The notes below the pieces were generated by a model that saw nothing but the letters and a program-made list of their open reading frames with translations, was not told where the DNA came from and made no database searches. Position numbers and translations under genes: made by a program. DNA of 64,000 nucleotides from CBFFRJ01 sp963530515 (lineage in GTDB: Bacteria > Pseudomonadota > Gammaproteobacteria > Enterobacterales > Enterobacteriaceae), in contig CAUSEC010000019.1 of assembly GCA_963530515.1 (NCBI GenBank), positions 47,451 through 111,450 on the forward strand. Reading direction: 5' to 3'. This document shows, piece after piece, positions 50,866 to 58,912 of this stretch (position 1 is its first letter; each line of letters opens with the position of its first letter).

Positions 50866-52926
50866 TCAGAAGGGTAAATTCAGGTCTTTCAGCACCTGAC
50901 TGTTCTTTTTAATAAAGACGGGAATACTGTCGAGAGGCGTGGGCACGCTAACAAAACGACCGCCTGACGAGACGTCGCCCGTGTTCATGTCTACCCATAC
51001 TTCGCCTTCAGGTAGCCAGACCTGACGCTGCTGCTGTTTTGCGGACATGATCGGCGCGACGAGAATATCGGGGCCAAACAGATATTGATCTTCCTGTTCC
51101 CGGCTCTGGGGCTGTGCGCCGTAGTGGTAGAACATCGGGCGCATTAAGGGTTCACCCGTAAGATGGGCTTGCTGCATGAGTTCGCTAATATAGGGTCTTA
51201 GCTTCTGGCGCAGCTGGCTGAAACGGGTGAGGATTGCGCAGGTTTTTTCCCCGAAACTCCAGAGTTCATTGCCAGCGCCTGTGTTGCACTGGGGAATGCC
51301 GTCGCGAAACGGGACCTCGGGTTCTGTTATCGGGTCACGATGACCATGCATGCGAAGTACAGGGCTGAACACCGCCCACTGGAACCAGCGGATCAGCAGT
51401 TCATGAAAGGCCGGATCATCAACATTTCCGCCATGAAACCCGCCGATATCAGTGGTCCACCAGGCGATGCCGGAAAGGCCCATACTTAGTCCTGCGCAAA
51501 GCTGGTTACGCATCGATTCCCAGGAGGAGTGAATATCGCCGGACCACACCAGAGCGCCATAACGCTGGCTGCCAGCCCAGGCACAACGTACAAGGTTGAC
51601 CGGGGCCGCTTCACCGGCCGCGACTAAGCCTTCATAGAACGCCTGGGTGTAATGCAGCGGGTAAATATTCCCTTTTTCAAGTGTATTTCCAATGTGATAG
51701 CGGAAATTATCGAAATCATATACCCCATATTCTGGTTCTGCTTCATCAAGCCAGAACAGGCGTACACCCTTATCAAAATAGTTTTGCCGGCATTTATCCC
51801 AGATAAAGCTTCTGGCATCGGGGTGGGTAACGTCGATAAAGCGTGAATTGCCGAGAAAATCAAAATTGATATTCAGTCCTTTCAGGGTGTTTACCAGATA
51901 GCCTTTCTCATTCATCTCGGCATAATTCTCTGAGCGGTAATCGACCGTCGGCCATACCGAGACCATCAATTCCGTACCCATAGCCTTGAGTTCTTCGGTC
52001 ATCGCCTGGGGATCTGGCCACTCCCGGCTGTCAAATTTCCAGTCGCCCTGAACCGGCCAATGGAAAAAATCGGCGACAATAACCGCGAGCGGGATCCCTC
52101 TTTTGTGATATTCCCTGGCAACGTTCAACAGTTCATCCTGCGTGCGGTAACGCAGTTTGGATTGCCACAAACCCAAAGCGTACTCAGGCATTTCAGGTGG
52201 CGTTCCGGTGACCCGGGCATAATTGCGCACAATCTCGGCGGGGGATGAACCCGCAGTGATCCAATAGTCAATCAAGGAGGCTGCCTGAGCGGTCCAGCGG
52301 GTGACATTGCGGGCAAATGTGGCGTCACCAATCGCCGGGTTATTCCACAAAAAACCGTAGCCCAGACTGGAGGTCATAAAGGGCACCGACGCCTGGGAAT
52401 TTCTTTGGGCCAACTCGACAGTGCAACCTTTCAGATTTAAAAAAGGCTGCTGATACTGCCCCATACCGGAAATATGTTCGTCGGGATCCGATTCAAAGGA
52501 AACGGTAATTCTCGAAGCATTGCCTGATAACGGTTTGAATTCGCGACCGGAAATTTTAAGCGCACTGATGTTTTCCGGCTGCTCATTACCCGCAGCCCAG
52601 AAATGTTCGCCGTTATCACGTTGCCGCCACATCTCCTTGAGCAATACCTTACCGGCACTGTTTCTGAATTCAAGCCTGCCTTGGATATCTATGCAGGCGG
52701 AAATATCCCCGTTAACAATAGTGATTTCATTATCCGATTCAATGAATGTTGCGACTGGGGAATTAACATCCAGCAATGCAGACAACGGCGCGTGCTCAAT
52801 GTCGTGCGCATAACCTGATAATACACGCAGTCCATTTTGGCCCCAGGGTATGATCTGTAAAGCCATGCCATTGTAGTGCCATTTAAGTCGATTGTTATCA
52901 ATCTTTAGTGAGTCAATATAACGCAT
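50866..52926 (-). CDS. GH31-family alpha-glycosidase (alpha-xylosidase-like)
   Basis: This 686-residue cytosolic enzyme has an N-terminal beta-sandwich (about 1-220) and a TIM barrel (about 240-560). The GH31 nucleophile aspartate is in LFWLDEAEPEY and the acid/base aspartate in WSGDIHSSW. ADFFHWPVQGDWKFD and GIAWWTTDIGGFHGG are further family blocks. It is closest to the YicI alpha-xylosidase group, though shorter than YicI (772). It cleaves alpha-linked xylosides or glucosides imported by the adjacent symporter. A perfect LacI operator lies 25 bases upstream of its start. Confidence 0.9.
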   Translation of the reverse strand: MRYIDSLKIDNNRLKWHYNGMALQIIPWGQNGLRVLSGYAHDIEHAPLSALLDVNSPVATFIESDNEITIVNGDISACIDIQGRLEFRNSAGKVLLKEMWRQRDNGEHFWAAGNEQPENISALKISGREFKPLSGNASRITVSFESDPDEHISGMGQYQQPFLNLKGCTVELAQRNSQASVPFMTSSLGYGFLWNNPAIGDATFARNVTRWTAQAASLIDYWITAGSSPAEIVRNYARVTGTPPEMPEYALGLWQSKLRYRTQDELLNVAREYHKRGIPLAVIVADFFHWPVQGDWKFDSREWPDPQAMTEELKAMGTELMVSVWPTVDYRSENYAEMNEKGYLVNTLKGLNINFDFLGNSRFIDVTHPDARSFIWDKCRQNYFDKGVRLFWLDEAEPEYGVYDFDNFRYHIGNTLEKGNIYPLHYTQAFYEGLVAAGEAAPVNLVRCAWAGSQRYGALVWSGDIHSSWESMRNQLCAGLSMGLSGIAWWTTDIGGFHGGNVDDPAFHELLIRWFQWAVFSPVLRMHGHRDPITEPEVPFRDGIPQCNTGAGNELWSFGEKTCAILTRFSQLRQKLRPYISELMQQAHLTGEPLMRPMFYHYGAQPQSREQEDQYLFGPDILVAPIMSAKQQQRQVWLPEGEVWVDMNTGDVSSGGRFVSVPTPLDSIPVFIKKNSQVLKDLNLPF

Positions 52927-52950
52927 GTTATATCCTTTTTTGAGTGGATT

Positions 52951-52966
52951 CCGTAAACGTTTACGG
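52951..52966. promoter_or_regulatory. LacI-family operator
   Basis: CCGTAAACGTTTACGG is a perfect 16-bp palindrome with the central CG of LacI/GalR sites. It is 25 bases upstream of the GH31 start and about 200 bases from the divergent LacI gene. Confidence 0.85.
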
Positions 52967-53162
52967 TCTTTTTTATAAATAATGGAATAATTTAATTATT
53001 GAAAGGAGGGATAGCGGGATGATTTGCAATGTGTGATCGTGCAATCATTTTTCTTCCCGGCTAACACAGGCGGTTATCTTTAAGAAGATGCTCTGGTATA
53101 CTTCCAGTAATTAAAATGTGTTTATTAATAAATTCAGCATATTTATCCATACAGGAAGTTCA

Positions 53163-54185
53163 ATGAACATCACTGATCTGGCAAAAATCCTCGGTATTTC
53201 AATTGCTACGGTATCGCGGGCGCTGAATGACCATCCTGAGGTAAGTGCGAAAACACGGGAGCGAGTCAGAGCGGCCGCCATCAAGTACGATTACAGCGCC
53301 AACGCCGCCGGGCGAAGTTTACGCAGTGGGAAATCTTATTCTACGGTTCTGCTGTTGCCGCCGGGGGATGCGGATAACTTTTATACTGCATCATTTTTCA
53401 TGCGCATTGCTGCACAAATGCAATATGATTTGAATGCAAGCGGAATAGATAATTTTATCCACTTGTTTTCCACGCAAGAAGAGGAGTTAGACTGGATTAA
53501 TAATGCTATTACACGTCATAAGATTGATGCGTTAATATTAACGGGAACGCAAGTTAATGACCAAAGAATAGAGTTCCTCAATAAGTCAGAATTTCCATTC
53601 ATTACTTTTGGTCGCAGTGAATCTCATCAAAAAAAATACAGTTCCGTCGATTTCAATTTTGAAGATGTGATCGCGGATGTCATTTCCCGCGCCAGAAAAA
53701 ATGGGCACATGCGAGTAGGGCTAGTGACTTTGGGCAGCGACAGTATGCAAGGCAAAATTGTTTATGAAGCCTGGCTGCGGGAAACAGCACGCTGGCATAT
53801 GAGCAGTGACCCAAGGCTGGTGTTCTGGGGTGAAATTAGCGAAAAGTCTGGCTTTGACGCGATGCAATATTTTCATCAACTGGGCCATGATGCGCCTGAT
53901 TACATTCTCTGCATCTCCGATCTTCAGACCGTCGGTGCCAGTTTTTATTCAGGTGCATCGGGCTTTCGACGCCCACTCTGTGCTGCTGTTTTTAGCAGCG
54001 ACATCCCCGCGTTTTTGGATACTCGTCCTGAGGGGTATGACGTACCCTATGATCAGGTCGGAAAAGCGCTGGCGAGCCTGGTGCTGGAGGCCCTGGAGAA
54101 TAAGCCTTCCAGAAATGTATTGTGTGAACTCCTTTTTAATTCCTGCAAAAAACACCGTGTAAGTAATGATTCTTCGAAGGATTGA
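53163..54185 (+). CDS. LacI/GalR-family transcriptional regulator
   Basis: This 340-residue protein has an N-terminal LacI helix-turn-helix (residues 1-50: ITDLAKILGISIATVSRALNDHPEVSAKTRERV) including the hinge helix near SLRSGKSY, and a periplasmic-binding-like sugar domain (about 60-335). It is divergent from the GH31/GPH operon and presumably binds the palindrome at 52951, with release by the imported sugar. AGGAAG lies 6 bases before the ATG at 53163. A longer frame to 53118 lacks support. Confidence 0.9.
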   Translation: MNITDLAKILGISIATVSRALNDHPEVSAKTRERVRAAAIKYDYSANAAGRSLRSGKSYSTVLLLPPGDADNFYTASFFMRIAAQMQYDLNASGIDNFIHLFSTQEEELDWINNAITRHKIDALILTGTQVNDQRIEFLNKSEFPFITFGRSESHQKKYSSVDFNFEDVIADVISRARKNGHMRVGLVTLGSDSMQGKIVYEAWLRETARWHMSSDPRLVFWGEISEKSGFDAMQYFHQLGHDAPDYILCISDLQTVGASFYSGASGFRRPLCAAVFSSDIPAFLDTRPEGYDVPYDQVGKALASLVLEALENKPSRNVLCELLFNSCKKHRVSNDSSKD

Positions 54186-54281
54186 AGGTGCCAGGGCAGA
54201 CAACGATAATCCTGCATGCATACAGAGCCTGAGTGGGTGGGTTTGCGCATAACGGCATAAGAAAAAATCGAGGTCTGCATC

Positions 54282-54365
54282 ATGAATCTTACATTTACCC
54301 TGCTTTTTACAAGGTTTTTTGCCAGGCTCAGATTACGTCGTTTCGTTTGGGTATCCGGGGGATGA
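54282..54365 (+). CDS. 27-residue basic mini-ORF coupled to the hydrolase
   Basis: GAGG and an ATG open 27 codons (MNLTFTLLFTRFFARLRLRR...) that stop one base before the ATG of the next gene. The peptide has a hydrophobic start and an arginine-rich centre. It may be a leader peptide whose translation controls the next gene, or a small membrane-active peptide. It is not conserved evidence-wise and is called only from position and ribosome binding site. Confidence 0.4.
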   Translation: MNLTFTLLFTRFFARLRLRRFVWVSGG

Positions 54366-54366
54366 T

Positions 54367-55290
54367 ATGGCTTATGAGCGTGCTGTACTGTGTATGCATG
54401 GTATGGGAAGTCTGGAGGAGGAAGATTTCAGAAAGGAAATTGCGCAGTTGACGCAGGCTCTGGCTGAGCGCCTGCCTGTGAGTCAAATGGCGAAAATCTA
54501 TATTCCCCCGGCAGGCATCTTTTATAGCGACATCACTCAACTGGCTGAGGATCAGGTCTGGAAAAAAATGGCAACCGATGGTGGGTTAGATACAGGGATA
54601 ATTCGTCACGCCACGGTGAATAAATTAAGAAAATTCATTCTTTCAGGCTTTTCGGATGCGACGGCCTTTACCGGATTTAACGGCGCGGCCACTGAGCAGC
54701 AATACGTAAAAGCGCAAAATATAATCCGCGACGCGCTGGTTGATATTTTTAAGGTGTGCGGCAAAACGGTTCCGGTGGTTATCATTTCTCAGTCACTTGG
54801 TTCACAAATTCTATCGAATTATCTCTGGGATGCGCAGGTTTCCAGACTACCGCGCCAGCCTGGGCAGGACGCAATAAAAACGCAAGGTGATATCTGGACG
54901 GACTATCATCCTGCCGCAGATATTGACTTCCTCCAGCTGACATCGCTGACTACATGGTTCTCTACAGGCTGTAATATTCCGGTGTTTGTTTCGGGTTTTA
55001 AGAATGTGCGCGCGGTTCACAACCGGCAATATGGCTATCAATTCGACTGGATTAACTATTTCGATTATGACGATGTGCTCGGTTATCCTCTAAAACCCCT
55101 GGGCGTATTATTTGAAGAACAAAGCACGAAATATGGTCAGTCTTACTCAGACGCGGTAATGGATATTCAGGTCAATGCCAGCGCAGGCGTTGCCGGGGCC
55201 GTTCTCGCCAGCTGGAACCCGTGGTCACACACCCAGTACTGGCGGGATAAAACCGTGCTCGATGCACTGGCCGATGCTTTGTCGGTTTAG
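54367..55290 (+). CDS. Putative serine hydrolase of alpha/beta fold
   Basis: This 307-residue cytosolic protein begins with VLCMHGMGS, an oxyanion-strand type motif, and carries VVIISQSLGSQIL, an alpha/beta-hydrolase nucleophile elbow with Ser in place S-x-S-x-G. A late YDAV-type histidine region (VRAVHNRQYGYQFD) may complete the triad. No family is assigned. The start at 54367 has GGGGGA upstream and follows the mini-ORF stop by one base. It is unrelated to the neighbouring LacI unit by function. Confidence 0.7.
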   Translation: MAYERAVLCMHGMGSLEEEDFRKEIAQLTQALAERLPVSQMAKIYIPPAGIFYSDITQLAEDQVWKKMATDGGLDTGIIRHATVNKLRKFILSGFSDATAFTGFNGAATEQQYVKAQNIIRDALVDIFKVCGKTVPVVIISQSLGSQILSNYLWDAQVSRLPRQPGQDAIKTQGDIWTDYHPAADIDFLQLTSLTTWFSTGCNIPVFVSGFKNVRAVHNRQYGYQFDWINYFDYDDVLGYPLKPLGVLFEEQSTKYGQSYSDAVMDIQVNASAGVAGAVLASWNPWSHTQYWRDKTVLDALADALSV

Positions 55291-55323
55291 CAGGCCCGCC
55301 TTATCGCGACAAAACCGGGCCTG
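55291..55323. terminator. Hairpin between convergent genes
   Basis: CAGGCCCG (55291-55298) pairs with CGGGCCTG (55316-55323) around a 17-base loop, immediately after the hydrolase stop codon. There is no U-run, so termination is only possible. Confidence 0.4.
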
Positions 55324-55348
55324 AGTTCGATTAAAACCCACGCTTTCT

Positions 55349-55972
55349 TCAATCAAACCAGGTGGGTTTATCTGACGTCGCAATCTCCATGCTGACAATC
55401 AGTTCTTCCGGCACGATGCGCGTTAGCGACAGTTCCGGCAGGTCGTTAATCGAGAAGAAACCGATATCGGTGGATTCGTGGCTAATCGCCAGGCTGCCGC
55501 CGGTCTCTTCGCACAGGAAGATGAGTTTATAGACGTGCCAGGGCAGCGGGGGATGACCGTGCAGATTGCGGTCCCACACGCCCAGCAGTTTAGTGACTTT
55601 CACCTCCAGGCCCGTTTCTTCAATGACCTCGCGGCAAACCGCAGCGGACGGGGTGTCGCCCACATCGGCCCAGCCGCCTGGCAAGCTCCATTTGCCATCG
55701 TCAGATTCTTTGACCATCAGCAGTTTGCCGTCGCGAATAATAAAGGCGCGAACGTCGGTTTTCGGCGTGGCGTAGCCGGACTCGGAGACGTGGTTTAAGG
55801 TGTCGGCATCAACGTCGAAGCGTGAGCAAAGCAACTCCTCGGCAATCTCGCGGAGGGTTTCATACCGCTCCTTGTCGAACACATCTTTGGAATAAGTCAG
55901 CCCGGTCTGGGCGAGGGCGTTGAGTTTCTGAGCGACGGTGTGGATATCGGTATCTTTGATGGCGTCCGGCAT
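55349..55972 (-). CDS. NUDIX hydrolase with N-terminal helical domain
   Basis: This 207-residue protein has an N-terminal helical NUDIX_N-like region (about 1-65: HTVAQKLNALAQTGLTYSKDVFDKERYE) and a NUDIX domain with the box GGWADVGDTPSAAVCREVIEETGLEV (about 105-130). Related proteins hydrolyse ADP-ribose or other NDP-linked compounds. The start at 55972 has AGGGG 6 bases upstream. The frame to 56011 is longer but has no such site. It appears monocistronic. Confidence 0.88.
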   Translation of the reverse strand: MPDAIKDTDIHTVAQKLNALAQTGLTYSKDVFDKERYETLREIAEELLCSRFDVDADTLNHVSESGYATPKTDVRAFIIRDGKLLMVKESDDGKWSLPGGWADVGDTPSAAVCREVIEETGLEVKVTKLLGVWDRNLHGHPPLPWHVYKLIFLCEETGGSLAISHESTDIGFFSINDLPELSLTRIVPEELIVSMEIATSDKPTWFD

Positions 55973-56171
55973 GGTTTTCCCCTGTGTCCTGCAGCGTGGG
56001 TTCGAAGTCAAGCCAACAACCGTAGCAGCAAAATCAAGGGATTAAAATCGGCGCGAGGAGAGGAAACCGACGCTGGCTTTTGCTAAGCCTCTCATTTCTG
56101 GTGTTATATCGCCGTGCGGTTTTACGCTATGGTACGTCCACTTTCGGATAATGATGAACAACGGACTTAGC

Positions 56172-57599
56172 ATGAAGCGGACAGCCGCGCTGACCCTGGG
56201 ATTAATACTCGCCGTTCCGGCCTTTGCTATCGACATGCCGCCGCCTGCACCGGTTAAAAATATCGAGTGGTTGCCCGCCACAACGGTGCGTATCGGGCAG
56301 GGGATCAACGCCGCTTATCGCATCACCACGATGATGGGGCAGACCAGCGAAATCTGGCTCAACACCGATTGCCAGACCGGCAAGAAGACGCTGCTGTTCA
56401 TCAACGCTCAGCCGGGTAAAAGTTTACGCGTGTACAGCACCGATTCCATTGACCGTTACACGCCAGGCACCCCGTTCGAACCCGACGCCGATAGCCTCTT
56501 TATGACCACGCCTGGGCTGAACCTCTGCGAACAGAACATCCCGCAGCCGAAGTGGGCTGGCGTCGCTTCCGGGGATAAGCCGGGTGAAACGTTGTTTATT
56601 GATCTCAATAACAGCCTGCGCAAAGGAAAAATGCTCAAAGCGCGGCTGGCGACGGACTTCGACAAAATCTGGCGCGATGAGAAGTACGGCGCGCCTTACT
56701 CGGTAAAAATCCAGGACGTGATGCTTAACTGTGAAAATGCCGAAGGCACGACGCTCATGACCTTCTCACTGGATGAGCAGGGGCAGGTGACTGACACGGT
56801 GGCCGCGAAAGACGCCACCTTAACGCCACTGTCGCCCGGCTCGGCGGGTGTCGCAAAAACGCTCTGCGCGGTAAGCGACCTGTCGCAGTACACCGGCACG
56901 GGGACGCTCGTCTGGCGCAATAAAGAAATGGCCGACACCACACCTGCGCGCCCGGATTTAGAACACAACACCCCGGCTGCACTCCAGCGCTATCCGTTCC
57001 CGGCGCAGCTGACTGACGTTATCGGTAAAACCTTCGCCGATGTGCAGCAAAAGCCAGCTTTCCGTTCAATCAGCTTTACGCAAAGTGGGCCGGAACAAGA
57101 CGGGCTGACGATGACGGCAAAAGTCGACGCCCAGCCGGACGGCACAGTGTTAACCATCACGAAAATGGGCATTGGCAACTTCGCGTTCTATTCACAGTAC
57201 CAGCGCCTGTTCAACATCGTGGATGTGAAGAAATGGGAAACCATGTCTGAAGCGCCGTGGGTCAGCAAAACGCTCGAGAACGACATCACGCTCCCGCTGC
57301 AACCGGGTAAGACCTACACCTCACGCAGCCAGATAACCAACCAGGACAAGCCCGGCATTGAGAAAACCCTTAGCCAGACGTGTGTTGCCGGAAAAGAGTG
57401 GCACAACGCCGCCGATATTCACCCTAACTTCCCCGGTCGCTACCTTGAGTTCATTTGTAAACAGGATCTGGGTGATGGCAGAGAAGCCAACGGCGACTAC
57501 GCGTATTTTGAAGACCTGCGGGTGTTTATTCGCTTTGGTTATCAGGATAAGGGTGGTGCGAAGCGGTTTACGTACAGTGATGTGACGGTGGTGCGGTAG
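56172..57599 (+). CDS. Large secreted protein, paralogue of the gene at 27497
   Basis: This 475-residue protein has a signal peptide (MKRTAALTLGLILAVPAFA, cleavage about residue 19). Blocks in common with the protein at 27497-28909 include YGAPYSVKI with a following NC, QGQVTD, a central RYPFPAQL and FRSISFTQ, VDAQPDG, FPGRYLEFIC and a final DVTVVR. Cysteines are conserved in both. Family and function are unknown. A periplasmic role is inferred from the signal peptide. ATG 56172 is chosen because the signal sequence starts there; 56151 is an alternative. Confidence 0.8.
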   Translation: MKRTAALTLGLILAVPAFAIDMPPPAPVKNIEWLPATTVRIGQGINAAYRITTMMGQTSEIWLNTDCQTGKKTLLFINAQPGKSLRVYSTDSIDRYTPGTPFEPDADSLFMTTPGLNLCEQNIPQPKWAGVASGDKPGETLFIDLNNSLRKGKMLKARLATDFDKIWRDEKYGAPYSVKIQDVMLNCENAEGTTLMTFSLDEQGQVTDTVAAKDATLTPLSPGSAGVAKTLCAVSDLSQYTGTGTLVWRNKEMADTTPARPDLEHNTPAALQRYPFPAQLTDVIGKTFADVQQKPAFRSISFTQSGPEQDGLTMTAKVDAQPDGTVLTITKMGIGNFAFYSQYQRLFNIVDVKKWETMSEAPWVSKTLENDITLPLQPGKTYTSRSQITNQDKPGIEKTLSQTCVAGKEWHNAADIHPNFPGRYLEFICKQDLGDGREANGDYAYFEDLRVFIRFGYQDKGGAKRFTYSDVTVVR

Positions 57600-57612
57600 A
57601 GCGGTCTGTTGC

Positions 57613-57650
57613 ACCCTCACCCCGGCCCTCTCCCAGTGGGAGAGGGAGAA
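57613..57650. repeat. REP-like intergenic palindrome, left copy
   Basis: CCCTCACCCCGGCCCTCTCCC followed by GGGAGAGGG (9-bp arms, loop AGT) lies between convergent genes. It forms an inverted pair with 57725-57761. Confidence 0.7.
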
Positions 57651-57724
57651 AGGCGGGGCCTGCGCCTATTTTTAGACTCGTGGGCATAAGAAACGCATTC
57701 ACTCTTACAGACCGCTCGATCGGT

Positions 57725-57761
57725 TCCCTCGCCCCTTTGGGGAGAGGGCTAGGGTGAGGGG
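57725..57761. repeat. REP-like intergenic palindrome, right copy
   Basis: CCCTCGCCCC followed by GGGGAGAGGG and then AGGGTGAGGG: inverted relative of the left copy, so the two can pair into a long stem between the convergent genes at 56172 and 57787. Confidence 0.7.
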
Positions 57762-57786
57762 ACACCAGGCACCTGATCCCCCAAAT

Positions 57787-58344
57787 TTATTTCCCCAGAA
57801 TATTATTCACCGTGGCCTGGTGCCCCGCCTTATCTTTAGGATTCGAAATCACCTGAATGACCGTAAATTTCTTGTTGGCGACGGCCAGCAAGGTCGCCTG
57901 CAACACATCGTTCCCGTCCATATTGCTGGTGGCCTCAATGTGATACACCTTCAGCCCCTTCACGTTCTCGGTTTTTTCGCTCACAACCTTATAAGAGGGA
58001 GAAGACTGCTTCTGCTGATCTTTGATGGATTTCAGGCCAGTAAGAAAATCATCTTCACTGCCACCACGGGCCGCAAGTGGAATGTCATCTTCACCCACGA
58101 TCAGCACACGCTTAGCCTCTTTGTTGACGTACATGGTGCCAGGCGCGCCGCCAGGAACAGGCTGAGCCTCATAGCCTTGCAATGTGAAGGTTTGTTTGCC
58201 GTCCAGAAGTGAAACAGTTTGCACTGCGGCGGCGGTTTTTGCCGTCGACTGAGCCTCGGCGGCGGATGCCACATTCACAGTGCAGCCCAGTGCTGCGGTA
58301 AAGAATAGTGCGGCTGAAAGCGTGGATAATTTCTTAAGTTTCAT
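57787..58344 (-). CDS. DcrB-like periplasmic protein
   Basis: This 185-residue protein has an N-terminal signal peptide (cleavage near NVASAA, residue 29) and a C-terminal domain resembling DcrB (KVVSEKTENVKGLKVYHIEATS; ATLLAVANKKFTVIQVISNP). An internal cysteine near residue 21 lies in the signal region (LGCTVNV), so a lipoprotein signal is possible. DcrB-like proteins are periplasmic, with unclear roles. The gene is monocistronic and faces a 568-bp gap upstream. Confidence 0.78.
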   Translation of the reverse strand: MKLKKLSTLSAALFFTAALGCTVNVASAAEAQSTAKTAAAVQTVSLLDGKQTFTLQGYEAQPVPGGAPGTMYVNKEAKRVLIVGEDDIPLAARGGSEDDFLTGLKSIKDQQKQSSPSYKVVSEKTENVKGLKVYHIEATSNMDGNDVLQATLLAVANKKFTVIQVISNPKDKAGHQATVNNILGK

Positions 58345-58912
58345 GGCGAACTCCTCATGTTGTTATGTCCATTTTTTAAAACGCAGGGGAATTAGCGTAG
58401 AGCCTAAATAACGATTCAGCAAGACAGAATAATCCAGATAAAAACCACACAAATAAGGATGAAAAAAGATAAAGTGCATCTGCGTATATGTGGATTGAAA
58501 GCATTGTGATTCAAAAATGCGAATTATCCTATTGTGAGAAAGAGTGGTGTTGCAGCTTTTATTCTGATTGTAAAACTTATAATTCAGTCGCTGAACTATC
58601 TCCTGGTTGCATTGGTAACTAATTAATATTTAATGTTTTTATGCGGATTTATGAGTCTAGAAATTCAATGTAGCAACCGATAAATTCATCCCAGGCGGAA
58701 ATGACTACTCCAGCGATTTGCTATTTCCATTACTAACAAAGGTAGGTTTACAGTCCGGGAAGACTGTTTGTAAGATAGTGTAAACTTACAAAGAGTGCGT
58801 TTGCGCTTTCACGGGAACAGAACACGGCATCTGGATATTTCCATGAGCGCAGTTCTTTTCATTAAATACATTGGATGAGTTAATAACGTTGAAAAATATA
58901 ACGGAATTAAAA
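58345..58912. other. Long AT-rich gap with an inverted repeat
   Basis: No coding region is supported over 568 bases. It holds the promoters of the DcrB-like gene and of the M48 protease. A perfect 8-bp inverted repeat, TTTGTAAG (58767-58774) with CTTACAAA (58785-58792) and a 10-base spacer, stands out as a possible operator for the protease gene. Confidence 0.5.
58767..58792. promoter_or_regulatory. Inverted repeat upstream of the M48 protease gene
   Basis: TTTGTAAG-N10-CTTACAAA is a perfect 8+8 inverted repeat, with arm centres about 18 bases apart, lying about 120 bases before the protease start. It resembles a dimeric regulator site, but the regulator is unknown. Confidence 0.4.

Noticed and set aside
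53010..53060. CRP site before the LacI gene (TGTGA-N6-AATCA near 53030)
   Set aside because: Only the left half matches the consensus. The right half has two of five positions.
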